A model generated the notes under the pieces. It searched no databases and had not been told where the DNA came from. It was given only the letters and a program-made list of their open reading frames with translations. This document shows positions 16,550 to 25,105 of a DNA stretch of 64,000 bases, one piece after another. Origin of the DNA: Streptomyces boluensis (GTDB lineage Bacteria; Actinomycetota; Actinomycetes; Streptomycetales; Streptomycetaceae); NCBI RefSeq assembly GCF_009908195.1, contig NZ_JAAAHS010000002.1, positions 24,725 through 88,724 of the forward strand. Reading direction: 5' to 3'. Positions within the stretch are counted from its first letter, which is position 1. Every line of letters starts with the position of its first letter. The translations under genes and the position numbers were made by a program.

Positions 16550-17392
16550 ATGGAGAGCGCGACGACCACTGGCCAGACGCCGGAGACGGACGAGACCGCC
16601 GAGATGTTCGACGAGTCGTCCGACATGTCGAGTGTGTTCAACGACGGCCAGGTGCACCTGGCCTACTGGTACGACGACGAGGACGACGCTCCACTCATCG
16701 AGGCGACGCAGCGACTGACCCGCAAAGTGGCGGATTCGCTGCGGCTGCGCAAGGGCGATCGGGTCCTCGACGTCGGTTGCGGCCTCGGGGCCCCGGCCAT
16801 CCAGCTCGCCACCGAGTACGGGGTGCAGGTCACCGGCGTCAATATCAGCACCGTCCAGGTGGCCGAGGCGCAGGCCCGGGTCCGGGCGGCCGGGATGGCC
16901 GACCAGGTCACGTTCCGGGTCGGCGACTACGGATCCGTGGACTTCCCGGAAGGCAGCTTCGACGCGATGGTGGCGATGGAGTCCCTCGTCTACGTCGATG
17001 ACCTCGGGCATGCGCTCGGCAACCTGCACCGGGCGCTGCGCCCTGGCGGTCTGCTGTCCTTGACCGAGACCACCCGGGAAGGGCTCGGCGTCGAGGCTGC
17101 CGGCCAGTTCGCCTCCGACTTCGGGGCGAAGCGGATGCTGTCGGTGGCCGAGTGGGTGGACACGTTGCGCGAGGCCGGGTTCGAGCCGGTGGAGTCCCTG
17201 CATTGCGGGCCGCGGGTGTTCGGGATGGGCCCCAAATACCTGCAGGCCGTGGATACCCGGCGGGACGAGCTGGCCGGCCGGTTCGGCGAGGCCGCCGTCG
17301 ACGAACTCCGGCGCACCCTTGAGACCTTCTTCGCACCGGGGGCGGACCAGATCGGCTACGCGGTCGTCACCGTCCAGAAGCCCCGGAACTGA
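16550..17392 (+). CDS. SAM-dependent methyltransferase, RebM-like
   Basis: 280 residues. The SAM-binding motif VLDVGCGLGAPAIQLA (about 73-88), the acidic-loop region VTGVNIS and the motif LRPGGLLSL place it in the class I fold. The N-terminal FDESSD...VHLAYWYDDED pattern is characteristic of small-molecule O/N-methyltransferases related to RebM and to sarcosine-type enzymes. The ATG at 16550 is preceded by GAGAGGAG. It begins the plus-strand run methyltransferase / condensation enzyme / flavoenzyme, although a 461-bp gap follows. O-methylation of the catechol made by the SgcC-like hydroxylase is an attractive guess. Confidence 0.87.
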   Translation: MESATTTGQTPETDETAEMFDESSDMSSVFNDGQVHLAYWYDDEDDAPLIEATQRLTRKVADSLRLRKGDRVLDVGCGLGAPAIQLATEYGVQVTGVNISTVQVAEAQARVRAAGMADQVTFRVGDYGSVDFPEGSFDAMVAMESLVYVDDLGHALGNLHRALRPGGLLSLTETTREGLGVEAAGQFASDFGAKRMLSVAEWVDTLREAGFEPVESLHCGPRVFGMGPKYLQAVDTRRDELAGRFGEAAVDELRRTLETFFAPGADQIGYAVVTVQKPRN

Positions 17393-17853
17393 ACCGCCGG
17401 GACGCGGCTTAGCAGGTCACCCGGGCCGACACCGACGCCGAAGCCGAAGCCGAAGCCGACGCCGAAGCGACGACATTCCCGTCCGGCACCGTCCTGGCGC
17501 TCAGTTCCTCAGCTCCTCACGGCACGCCCGTGTCCGGTTGAATCTGCCGGTCGTGGGTGGGGGGCGCAATCACGAAGATGCGCGGCCCTCGAAGCGGTGA
17601 TGAGAATCGAGGCGCGGCGGCGCGAACTGCTGCGGCCGGCAGGTCCGTTCGTGACGGATGTGCGCAGTACCCGGCCACCACGCCGGTCGCGAAGAACCGG
17701 ACGATCGGCCCGGCCGGCATGCACAGCGTGCCGTCCGACAGCGACGACCAAGGCGTGGTCGGTATGGCCTGGTCGTCGCCGAACTCGAACGCGACGCGCT
17801 GATCAATGCCCTCCACAACGGCAGCGTCCGCCATTTCTGAGGAGAGATCCCAC
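17393..17853. other. 461-bp gap with microsatellite and possible gene relic
   Basis: No intact gene is supported. At 17437-17466 there are five 6-base GCCGAA-type units. The 3' half (about 17600-17840) has short protein-like stretches split between two plus-strand frames, for instance one ending in GDRRH-like residues followed by ERDALINALHNGSVRHF just before the condensation gene. This could be a frameshifted remnant but no family is clear. The last bases hold the Shine-Dalgarno GAGGAGAG for the next gene. Confidence 0.4.
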
Positions 17854-19188
17854 ATGACCACGACTTCGGAACCCCAGCAGGCGACTGCGGCGCTCTCACT
17901 GCAGCAGCAGTTTCTCTGCATGTTCGCCCAAGGCTTCGAAACCGGGCCGTTCGGGCCGCACTACACGGAGGTCTTCGCGTGGCGGGTCCAAGGCCGCGTC
18001 GACGTACAGGCCATGCGTGTGGCGTTGGCCGATGTGGTCGAGCGGCATGAGGCGCTGCGCACCGTGGTGGACCTGGAGAACGGGGGCGCGCAGAGCGTAC
18101 TGCCCGCCGTACAGCCGGAGTTGCAGCTGGTCGACCTGGACGAGTCGCCGGGCGCGGACCGGGACCGGCGCGCCGAGGAGCTCATGATCGAGGCGGAGAC
18201 CCGGTCCTTCCCGGCCGACCAGGTCCCGTTGCTGCGGGCCGTTCTCGGCCGCTTCGACGAGCAGGACTCCGTTCTGGTTCTGTGCGCCCACCACAGCGCC
18301 GCCGACGTCTGGTCGATCCAGCTGATCCTGCAGGACCTGGCGGAGTGCTACGCGGCTCGCGCGGCCGGGAACGAGCCGCAGCTGCCCGAGGCGACCCAGT
18401 ACCGGGACTACGTCGCCGCGCAGCAGGAGGAGGCCGGCGGGCCGGCGGTGGCCGCTTCACGGGAGTACTGGCGCGAGACGCTGCGCGGCGCCAAGATCCT
18501 GGTCGCGCCGGTGCACCCCACCGGGCAGTCCCCCGCGACGAGTTACCACCGGTTCACCACCGACGCGCAACTGACCGCGGAGGTGTCCCGGCTGGCCAAG
18601 GAGACACGCAGCTCGCCGTTCATGGTGCTGCTCGCCGCGTTCACCGTCTTCATGAACCGTCGTACCCAGGCGACCGACATCGTGGTGCCCACCTTCACGC
18701 CGGGCCGTGAGCACCGCTTCCAGTCCACGGTCGGGTCGTTCTTCAACTTCACCCCGCTGCGCGTGAATCTGGAGGGCTGCCGGACCTTCCGCGATGTCGT
18801 CGCCCGCTCCAGGAAGGCCTGCATCGGCGCCTTCTCGCATGAGCTGCCGCTGCTGCACATCCTCGCCGAGGCGCCCGAGCTGATGTCCTCGGCCGGCCCC
18901 GACGCGGTGCCGACCCTGTTCCAGGCCGTCCAGCCGCCCTATCTGATGCAGGGCAACCGGATCGGCGACCTCGAGTACACGGCGATCTGGCGGCGGGTCA
19001 TCCCGCAGCCGCTCGGCTCCGACACTCCGGACGGCATGATCTGGTCGATGCACCTGAGCGACACCGAAGTGGTCGGCGGGCTCAGCTTCAGCCGCCACCT
19101 CTTCGAGCAGGCCGAGGTCAAGGATCAGGCAGCCGAATTCCTCCAGGTGATCGGCGAGTTGGTCGCCGACGCGGACACGGCGATCTGA
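17854..19188 (+). CDS. Free-standing NRPS condensation enzyme, SgcC5-like
   Basis: 444 residues, one condensation domain only. The active-site motif is HHSAADV (H146, H147, D151); the catalytic second histidine and the aspartate are kept, while the usual final Gly is Val, as it is Ala in SgcC5 by memory. The N-terminal LSLQQQFL, FETGPFGPHY and VVERHEALRT segments, and the later PTFTPGRE / TVGSFFNFTPLR segments, match SgcC5 throughout. SgcC5 joins carrier-bound (S)-3-chloro-5-hydroxy-beta-tyrosine to the enediyne core diol as an ester, and can make amides. ATG 17854 is preferred over 17806 because of GAGGAGAG eight bases upstream. It is followed after 11 bp by the flavoenzyme. Confidence 0.92.
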   Translation: MTTTSEPQQATAALSLQQQFLCMFAQGFETGPFGPHYTEVFAWRVQGRVDVQAMRVALADVVERHEALRTVVDLENGGAQSVLPAVQPELQLVDLDESPGADRDRRAEELMIEAETRSFPADQVPLLRAVLGRFDEQDSVLVLCAHHSAADVWSIQLILQDLAECYAARAAGNEPQLPEATQYRDYVAAQQEEAGGPAVAASREYWRETLRGAKILVAPVHPTGQSPATSYHRFTTDAQLTAEVSRLAKETRSSPFMVLLAAFTVFMNRRTQATDIVVPTFTPGREHRFQSTVGSFFNFTPLRVNLEGCRTFRDVVARSRKACIGAFSHELPLLHILAEAPELMSSAGPDAVPTLFQAVQPPYLMQGNRIGDLEYTAIWRRVIPQPLGSDTPDGMIWSMHLSDTEVVGGLSFSRHLFEQAEVKDQAAEFLQVIGELVADADTAI

Positions 19189-19199
19189 GGGCCGGGGCC

Positions 19200-20456
19200 A
19201 TGATCGACACCGAGTACGCCGCGCCGGGCGCGGCCATGCCGTCCGAGGCCGAGGTCACCCCGGCCGTGCTGATCGAGCGGGCCAAGGCCATGGTGCCCGA
19301 CCTGGTGGCGCGCCAGCACGAGACCGAGCAGCGGACCTTTTACGCCGAGGACACCCATCGGGCGTTCCAGGACGCCGGCTTCTACCGCATAACGGTGCCC
19401 AAGCGGTACGGCGGCTACGAGTTCGGCTTCGACACGTTCCTGCAGGTCGCGATGATCCTGTGCCGTGCCTGCCCGTCCACGGGCTGGATGTTCTGCCTGG
19501 GGGCCGCGCACTCGCTGTTCGCCGGCAGCATGTTCACGGAGAAGGCGCAGGCCGAGATCTTCGACGGCGGCGACTTCATCGCACCGCTCGTCAACGCCCC
19601 GTACGGAACGGCCAGGCGCGCCGAGGACGGCGGCTGGATCCTGGACGGTGTGTGGAGGTACTGCTCCGGTGCGCCGTACGCGACCCACCTGATGGGCAAT
19701 ACCGTGATCGCCGGGGATGACGCGAACCCGCCGCGGCGGCTGCTGTTCATCGCGCCCCGCGATCAGTGGGAGAGGCTCGACGACTGGGGTGGCCAACTGG
19801 GCCTCAAGGGCAGCGGTTCGCACAGCATCCGGATCTCCGGCGGGCACATCCCCGATCACTTCGGCATCGAGGTCAACTTCGAGGAGATCTCGGTGACCGA
19901 GGGCACCCCGGGCCGCGAGCTGCACGCGCACCCGCAGTACGGGGGCGCGCCGGCGAGCTCGATGGCTCTGGAGGGCGCGCACATCGCAGTCGGCATGTGC
20001 CAGGGCGCGCTCGACGCGTACACGGAGCTGATGTTCTCCCGCACCACGATCATCCCGCCGTTCCTGCCCAGGGCGGAGGATCCCGACTATCAGCTCTGGT
20101 ACGGGAAGGCCAGCAGCATGATCGACGCCGCCGAGACGTTGGCTCTCGCTGCGTCGCGGCGCTGGCACGAGCTGTCCGAGCTGCCGGTCGGGGCGTTCAC
20201 CCCCGAGGAAGACGTGCGGATCGCGCTCACCTGCCGAGAGGCAACGGATCTGGCCTGGCGGGCAGTTGATGAGATTCTCCAGCCGACCGCCGGCAGCCCT
20301 GCCGTACGTGAAGGAACTCGCCTGGAACGGGTCTGGCGCGATCTCTCCACCGGGCGTACGCACGCCAGCTCCGCCGTGCTGCTCACTACCGTGGCCAACC
20401 GTGGGTATGCCCAGATGAGGCTGGCGAGCGCCCATCGGCCCGCACCGGACGCGTAG
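19200..20456 (+). CDS. Acyl-CoA-dehydrogenase-fold flavin-dependent monooxygenase/oxidoreductase
   Basis: 418 residues with the N-terminal helical, central beta and C-terminal helical domains of the acyl-CoA dehydrogenase/HsaA-like class (YRITVPKRYGGYE, then ACPSTGWMFCLG, then LGLKGSGSHSIR). Members without the canonical catalytic glutamate commonly act as FMNH2/FADH2-dependent hydroxylases of phenols or N-oxidases. Start ATG 19200 lies 11 bp after the condensation enzyme's stop, so the two are co-translated. It is a distant paralogue of the enzyme at 60189-61370. It may oxidise the condensed product; a redox partner is not visible nearby. Confidence 0.83.
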   Translation: MIDTEYAAPGAAMPSEAEVTPAVLIERAKAMVPDLVARQHETEQRTFYAEDTHRAFQDAGFYRITVPKRYGGYEFGFDTFLQVAMILCRACPSTGWMFCLGAAHSLFAGSMFTEKAQAEIFDGGDFIAPLVNAPYGTARRAEDGGWILDGVWRYCSGAPYATHLMGNTVIAGDDANPPRRLLFIAPRDQWERLDDWGGQLGLKGSGSHSIRISGGHIPDHFGIEVNFEEISVTEGTPGRELHAHPQYGGAPASSMALEGAHIAVGMCQGALDAYTELMFSRTTIIPPFLPRAEDPDYQLWYGKASSMIDAAETLALAASRRWHELSELPVGAFTPEEDVRIALTCREATDLAWRAVDEILQPTAGSPAVREGTRLERVWRDLSTGRTHASSAVLLTTVANRGYAQMRLASAHRPAPDA

Positions 20457-20628
20457 TCCCCGACCCGTGCCGGTGGGCGGCACGCATGACGATCAGGATG
20501 CCGACGACCCGAACACCAGCCCCGCGGACACGACCCGGGGCTGGTGTTCAACAGTGCCAACGCCTGCCGTTCCAGGTCGAGTTGATCGGGACGACGAGCC
20601 TGGGACGCGACCCGGTGGTGTGCACGCA

Positions 20629-20699
20629 GAAAGTGCCTTCCCGCTGTGGTGACAGAAGCCCTGGACAGGCCGCGTCATCCCAGCGCAGAAGGCACTTTC
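20629..20699. repeat. 71-bp imperfect palindrome
   Basis: Outer 12-bp perfect arms (20629-20640 / 20688-20699, GAAAGTGCCTTC and its complement) are extended inward by a second, imperfect arm pair, leaving a short central spacer. It lies in the 273-bp gap between convergent genes. It is longer and more structured than the other terminators here, and could be a terminator or the end of a lost transposable element. Confidence 0.7.
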
Positions 20700-20714
20700 G
20701 GCTTTCCGTGCGGG

Positions 20715-20733
20715 CTAGGGAGTGTCTCCCTAG
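20715..20733. terminator. Short hairpin at the SDR stop codon
   Basis: A perfect 8-bp stem (20715-20722 / 20726-20733) with a 3-base loop overlaps the TAG stop of the minus-strand SDR. Confidence 0.5.
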
Positions 20734-21503
20734 GAGTGGAATTCGCCCGCGTCGACGTTGAGACTCTGCCCGGTGATCGCCCTGGCCAGGTCCGAGGCCA
20801 GGTACAGCACCGCGTTGGCGACGTCGCCCGGGTCGGGCAGCCGGCGCAGGTCGAACGCGGCCGCGGTCTCGGCGTAGACATCCTCCAGCGTCACGCCCCG
20901 TTCAGCGGCCTGCATCGCGAACCAGCCCTTCAGCCCTTCGGTCCAGATGTAGTTCGGCACCACGGTGTTGACCCGGACGCCGCTCGGGCCCAGCTCGGTG
21001 GCCAGGCTGCCGGCCAGTGAGTGCAGTACGGATTTCGAAGCCTTGTAGGCGCCGAAGTTGGGGCGGGAGTGGTGCACCACCGCCGAGCTGACCATCACGA
21101 CCGAGCCGGCGTGTCCGGTCAGGGTCGGCGCCAGGAGCTGGACCAGGCGCAGCGCGGCCAGGGCGTCCGTCTCCAGCGAGGCGCGCACGGCGTCCAGGTC
21201 CATCGTGGCCAGGTCGCCCATGGTCGGGGGTGCGAAAGCGTTACTGACGAAGACGTCCACCCGGCCGAAGGTGTCCAGGGCACGCTCGGTCAGCGCTCGG
21301 CAGGCGTCGGGGTCGAGGATGTCGGTGGGGACCGTCAGCGCCCGGCGGCCGTGGGACTCGACCTCGGCGGCCACCGACTTCAGGACCGTCTCGGTACGGG
21401 CCGCCAGGACCACGTCGGCTCCGGCCTCGGCGCCACGGACCGCGATCTCGCGGCCGAGGCCGGGACCGACGCCGGTCACCAGCATCACCTTGTCGGCGAG
21501 CAT
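20730..21503 (-). CDS. Short-chain dehydrogenase/reductase
   Basis: 257 residues, classical SDR fold: TGVGPGLG cofactor loop, SNAF in place of NNAG, the catalytic VSSAV serine and YKASK. The ATG at 21503 has AGGAAGGAAGG upstream; the frame continues open far beyond it but without SDR sequence. It is the last gene of a minus-strand run (FAD monooxygenase, carrier protein, dioxygenase, BBE oxidase, RibD-like, SDR) and starts 15 bp after the RibD-like gene's stop. It probably reduces or oxidises a ketone/alcohol on the intermediate. The Asn of NNAG being Ala/Phe-substituted is slightly atypical. Confidence 0.87.
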   Translation of the reverse strand: MLADKVMLVTGVGPGLGREIAVRGAEAGADVVLAARTETVLKSVAAEVESHGRRALTVPTDILDPDACRALTERALDTFGRVDVFVSNAFAPPTMGDLATMDLDAVRASLETDALAALRLVQLLAPTLTGHAGSVVMVSSAVVHHSRPNFGAYKASKSVLHSLAGSLATELGPSGVRVNTVVPNYIWTEGLKGWFAMQAAERGVTLEDVYAETAAAFDLRRLPDPGDVANAVLYLASDLARAITGQSLNVDAGEFHS

Positions 21504-21517
21504 CTGTGCCTTCCTTC

Positions 21518-22147
21518 CTATTTGAGAACGCGATGGAATGCATGGGTCACGCCGGACGACAGCTCCACGCGCGTCGTCTCCAACGCGATCGCGGGATCCA
21601 TGGGCTCTGCGAACAGCGGGCGGCCGCCACCGAGCAGCACGGGCACCACGTGCAGGCGCAGTTCGTCCAGTACACCGGCGGCCAGAGCAGCGGCGATCAC
21701 CTGTCCGCCGCCCATCACCGCCACGTCCTTGCCCTGCGCTCCGGCCGCGGCGGCGGCCCGCCCGACTGCCTCCGCGACGCCGCCGGTGACGAACTCGAAG
21801 CGGGTGCCGCCGGACATCCGGCGCGGCGGCAGCGGCCGGTGCGTGACGACGAAGACCGGTGCGTGGAACGGCGGTTCGTCGCCCCACGCCTTCTCGCCGT
21901 GGTCGAACATACGGCGGCCGATCACGGCGGCGCCGGTGCGGGTGAAGTACTCGCCCATGATGTCGGCGCCGGCTCCCTGGTCGTCGCCGCCCTCGTGCCC
22001 GGCTCGGGCGCGCCAGGTGCCGAGTTCGAACAGCCATTGGTGGAGGCGTTCGCCGCCGATGCCCAGGGGGTGGCGGTCGGGGCTGTCGTCGGGGCCGGCG
22101 ATGAAGCCGTCGAGGGAGACGGAGATGTCTGCGATCACCTGGGGCAT
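21518..22147 (-). CDS. RibD C-terminal/dihydrofolate-reductase-fold reductase
   Basis: 209 residues. The N-terminus ISVSLDGFIAGPDD and the C-terminal VMGGGQVIAAALAAGVLDEL plus VPVLLGGGRPLF are the standard signatures of the RibD C-terminal (bacterial bifunctional deaminase-reductase) family. These use NADPH; many actinomycete members reduce unknown small molecules or flavin-like and pterin-like compounds. ATG 22147 follows a GGAG. It is co-directional between the BBE oxidase (52 bp upstream) and SDR (15 bp downstream). Whether it is a pathway enzyme or a bystander cannot be told. Confidence 0.85.
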   Translation of the reverse strand: MPQVIADISVSLDGFIAGPDDSPDRHPLGIGGERLHQWLFELGTWRARAGHEGGDDQGAGADIMGEYFTRTGAAVIGRRMFDHGEKAWGDEPPFHAPVFVVTHRPLPPRRMSGGTRFEFVTGGVAEAVGRAAAAAGAQGKDVAVMGGGQVIAAALAAGVLDELRLHVVPVLLGGGRPLFAEPMDPAIALETTRVELSSGVTHAFHRVLK

Positions 22148-22199
22148 GTCTCCGACGATGGCAGGGCACGAGGTCCTTGGCGTCTTCCTGCGTGCCGAG

Positions 22200-23546
22200 T
22201 CAGGGCACGATCACGGTCTCCGGCATCGCGTCGCCCCGGAACAGGCCGTCGGGGTCCACGCGCGCCCGGACCCGCTCGACCGCCCGGACATCGGCTTCGG
22301 ACAGATGCCCGCGCGGCCGGTCCAGGCCCTTCACGAAGCCGGGCGCGGTCTGGCCCGTATCCCACGGGCCCAGGGCGGCGCGCACCTTGTCGCAGTGTTC
22401 GATGATCTCCGCCGGTGTGCCGCTGAGTTCCGGGACGCCGGCGCCCATGTAGGCCAGGCGCGCGTCCAGGCGGTTCAGCGCGCCGCCGGCCGGGGCAGCC
22501 TCGGCCAGGCGCCCGCCGAGCTGTCGCAGCTCGACGGCGATCAGGGGCGAGCCGGAGCCCGCGCCGGTCATCCGCAGGAGTTCGGCGATTCCTTCGCGGC
22601 CCGGCTCGGCGAGCAGCATGTGGTCGCCGATGAAGGTGCCGGGCTCGTCGGGGTCCATGTGGACGTCCGGGACCGCTTCGGGTCCGCACTCCTGCCAGGT
22701 GTCGAGTACCGGCTCGCCGATCTTGCGAAGCGGGTCGAGGAGGTCGCGCGCGGCGGCGGCCGCCAAGGCGACACCGGCGACGCACACCACCGGGCCGCCC
22801 TTGAGCATCGGTGGGATCTCCGGCAGGTCGGGCAGGTTCATCACGCGCAGGGAGGTGGAGACCTCGTCGGGCGCGTGCAGCGTCCAGTCGTACCAGGCGC
22901 CGACCACGGCCTCGGCGTGCTCCCACGACCAGAAGGCGGCGCCGGCGACGAGATCGGGCACCGGGAAGAGGTCGATCTCGACGGCGGTGACGACGCCGAA
23001 GCCGCCGCCTCCGCCGCGTATGGCCCAGAAGAGTTCGGGGTCCTCGGCGGCACTCACGCAGCGCACGTGTCCGTCCGCGGTGATGAGTTCGACGGAGCGG
23101 ATGTGGTTGGCGGCCAGGCCGAGTTTGCGGCCGTAGAGACTCACGCCTCCGTGCAGCAGGTAGCCGATGGCGCCGACGGTGCCCGAGGTGCCGTGGGGCG
23201 CGGCGAGGCCGTGTGGTGCGGCGGCCTGTACGACGGCGCTCCAGGGCGTGCCCGCGGGGATGCGGGCCAGACGGCGGTCAGGGTCGATCTCGACGCCGCC
23301 GGACAGGATGGGACGGATCAGGAGGTCGCCGGTCATCGAGGTGGCCGCGCCGGCGGAGTGGCCTGTGGTGTGGACGCGAACGCCCTGGCCGCGCACCGAC
23401 GCATAGCTGATCGCAGCCCGTACGTCGGCGACGCAGGTGGCGGTGAGCGCGGCGGCGGGGTGCGCTGGGCTCTTGAGGTTGAACACGCTGGTGGCAGCGG
23501 CGTAGTCGGGGTCGCCAGGGAAGGCGATGGACGCGGTGTCAAGCAT
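22200..23546 (-). CDS. FAD-linked oxidase, berberine-bridge-enzyme type
   Basis: 448 residues. The covalent-FAD histidine lies in TTGHSAGAA; the second anchor region is HGTSGTVGAIGYLLHGG without cysteine, so one covalent bond is expected. WAIRGGGGGFGVVT is the conserved flavin-contact strand. The ATG at 23546 has GGGGAG upstream and gives the family-typical N-terminus; the longer open frame has no support. It diverges from the other three BBE enzymes here (different loop after the histidine), so it is not a recent duplicate. Its position behind the dioxygenase and carrier protein suggests it oxidises a carrier-derived intermediate. Confidence 0.86.
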   Translation of the reverse strand: MLDTASIAFPGDPDYAAATSVFNLKSPAHPAAALTATCVADVRAAISYASVRGQGVRVHTTGHSAGAATSMTGDLLIRPILSGGVEIDPDRRLARIPAGTPWSAVVQAAAPHGLAAPHGTSGTVGAIGYLLHGGVSLYGRKLGLAANHIRSVELITADGHVRCVSAAEDPELFWAIRGGGGGFGVVTAVEIDLFPVPDLVAGAAFWSWEHAEAVVGAWYDWTLHAPDEVSTSLRVMNLPDLPEIPPMLKGGPVVCVAGVALAAAAARDLLDPLRKIGEPVLDTWQECGPEAVPDVHMDPDEPGTFIGDHMLLAEPGREGIAELLRMTGAGSGSPLIAVELRQLGGRLAEAAPAGGALNRLDARLAYMGAGVPELSGTPAEIIEHCDKVRAALGPWDTGQTAPGFVKGLDRPRGHLSEADVRAVERVRARVDPDGLFRGDAMPETVIVP

Positions 23547-23745
23547 GAACTCCCCTTGGTGGTCCGGGCGGTTCTGCTTCTCAGGGTGCTCGCCGGGCAG
23601 CCGCGCGAGCATCCGCCAGAGTGCTCAGTGACAGCAGCGCAGGCTCGAAGACGCTCGGCCCGGTCGCCTGGACCACGGTGAACGCCGCGGCCGGTGCGCG
23701 TCCGCTTTCGCGACGGCGCACCGGCTGCTTTCGGCTCACGACCAC

Positions 23746-24627
23746 TTACATCAGCGGGTTCGCACCGCGTGGCCTGGTGGCGAGCTCCTGCTGTGTCTGC
23801 TCAAGCAGCAGGTGCGGGTCCTGCGTCTCGACCTGGCCGAGGCCGGGCGGGCAACGGTCCCAGCCGAGCAGCCGCTGCACCTCCTCCGGCAGGGTCAGGA
23901 CCGTTTCCCGGGATACGGCGAGATACTGGTTCTCCTCCTGCCGCAGGTTGCCCAGGTCGAGCCCGACGGAGAGGCTGTACCGCGGCGAGTCCGTGGTGTT
24001 GGCTCCGCCGCCGTGGTAGACCCCGCCCGGCCAGAGCAGGGCGGAACCGGCGGGCATGACCGCGGGAACCGCCTCGGCGTAGGTGGGGGCCCGCTCGTCG
24101 TCCCAGTGGTGACTGCCGGGGATGACCAGGGTCGCGCCGTTGGCGCTGGTGAATTCGGTCATCGCCAGCATCAGTTGCAGCCGGCACTGCGGCCCCGGAT
24201 GCCGCCACAGATGCATCGCGTCGTCGCGGTGCAACGGCTGCCGGCCCTGGCCCGGGTCGATTCTTATCGCCTGGGTGAAGCTGATCTGGATGCTCGGAGT
24301 CACCTCCATCCGGAGCTTGCCGATCCACATGTGCGTGGGCTGCTGCAGCAGGCGCCGGGCCGCGCCGAGGAACTGCGGTTGCAGGACCACGTTGGTCATC
24401 GGCTGCGGCGACCGCTGGAACAGGCTGGACAGCCGCTTGGTCTTCGTGCCGTCGTAGCCGCTCTCGCTGTAGCCGGCCGCCTCGAGGCCGAGTCCGAGGT
24501 CCGCCTGGAGCGCGGCGAGCGTCTCGGAATCGACGAAGTTCTCGACGATCACCGCTCCGTCGCGTTCCAGGATCTCGACGACTTCGTCGAGCGGGGTGGC
24601 AGGGTCGACGTGGGTCAGTTCGGCCAT
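23746..24627 (-). CDS. Phytanoyl-CoA dioxygenase-family Fe(II)/2-oxoglutarate oxygenase
   Basis: 293 residues. The double-stranded beta-helix iron ligands are visible as HRDDAMH (HxD) and VYHGGGAN, with the 2-oxoglutarate-binding arginine in SPRYSLSVG. Such enzymes hydroxylate, desaturate, epoxidise or halogenate unactivated carbons, often on carrier-bound substrates. ATG 24627 is preferred: GGAGGGG lies 8 bases upstream, while an alternative GTG at 24636 would have no spacing. It begins 5 bp after the carrier-protein stop, so it is translated with it, which favours a carrier-tethered substrate. Confidence 0.87.
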   Translation of the reverse strand: MAELTHVDPATPLDEVVEILERDGAVIVENFVDSETLAALQADLGLGLEAAGYSESGYDGTKTKRLSSLFQRSPQPMTNVVLQPQFLGAARRLLQQPTHMWIGKLRMEVTPSIQISFTQAIRIDPGQGRQPLHRDDAMHLWRHPGPQCRLQLMLAMTEFTSANGATLVIPGSHHWDDERAPTYAEAVPAVMPAGSALLWPGGVYHGGGANTTDSPRYSLSVGLDLGNLRQEENQYLAVSRETVLTLPEEVQRLLGWDRCPPGLGQVETQDPHLLLEQTQQELATRPRGANPLM

Positions 24628-24632
24628 CCCAC

Positions 24633-24887
24633 TCACCCCTCCGCGCTGGCCAGAATGCCCCGGGTGAGGGTCTCCAGGTCCGGGTCCTCGAACAGGTCGC
24701 CGACGTCGAGCGTGATGCCCAGTTGCTCCTCGACCTTCGCGACGATCCGCACGGCGGCGATGGACTGTCCGTTGAGCTCGACGAACGTGGCGCCGGGCCG
24801 ATCGGAGCCCGGGCCCAGGACTTCGGCCCAGATGGCGGCGACCTGCTGGGCGATGTCCGCGGTGGTCGACGACTGCTGAGTGGTCAT
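24633..24887 (-). CDS. Discrete carrier protein (PCP/ACP), possible SgcC2 counterpart
   Basis: 84 residues, a single four-helix carrier domain. The phosphopantetheine serine is S42 in VELNGQSIAAVRI, where the usual GG(H/D)S reads NGQS; the second half (LGITLDVGDLFEDPDLETLT) is a normal PCP helix II-III pattern. ATG 24887 has GAGGAG eight bases upstream. In C-1027 a free PCP (SgcC2) holds beta-tyrosine during hydroxylation and condensation, and the SgcC- and SgcC5-like genes here need such a partner. The other candidate is the T domain of the NRPS at 56.7 kb. It lies between the FAD monooxygenase and the dioxygenase. Confidence 0.88.
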   Translation of the reverse strand: MTTQQSSTTADIAQQVAAIWAEVLGPGSDRPGATFVELNGQSIAAVRIVAKVEEQLGITLDVGDLFEDPDLETLTRGILASAEG

Positions 24888-25105
24888 GTCACTGCTCCTC
24901 ACTGCGTTTCAGAGGTACTGGGTGTTGAGGGCGGGCGTGCCCGCAGGCAACCCGCCCGTACGGGTCGGAAGTTCGTGTCTGGTGCATCGCGTGCAGGTTC
25001 AGCGCCCTCGGATCACCGCCCCGAGGCCGCGGCGGGCCCGGACCCGTTCCGGCACCTGCGGCCGCGGCAGACCCGATCCGCACAGCGATACGGTCCTGAT
25101 CAGGG

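Noticed and set aside
17517..17921. 134-codon minus-strand ORF before the condensation gene
   Set aside because: Overlaps the condensation enzyme start, lacks a ribosome site and shows no family pattern.
21021..23681. 886-codon plus-strand frame
   Set aside because: Antisense to SDR, RibD-like and BBE oxidase genes, with no domain signatures.
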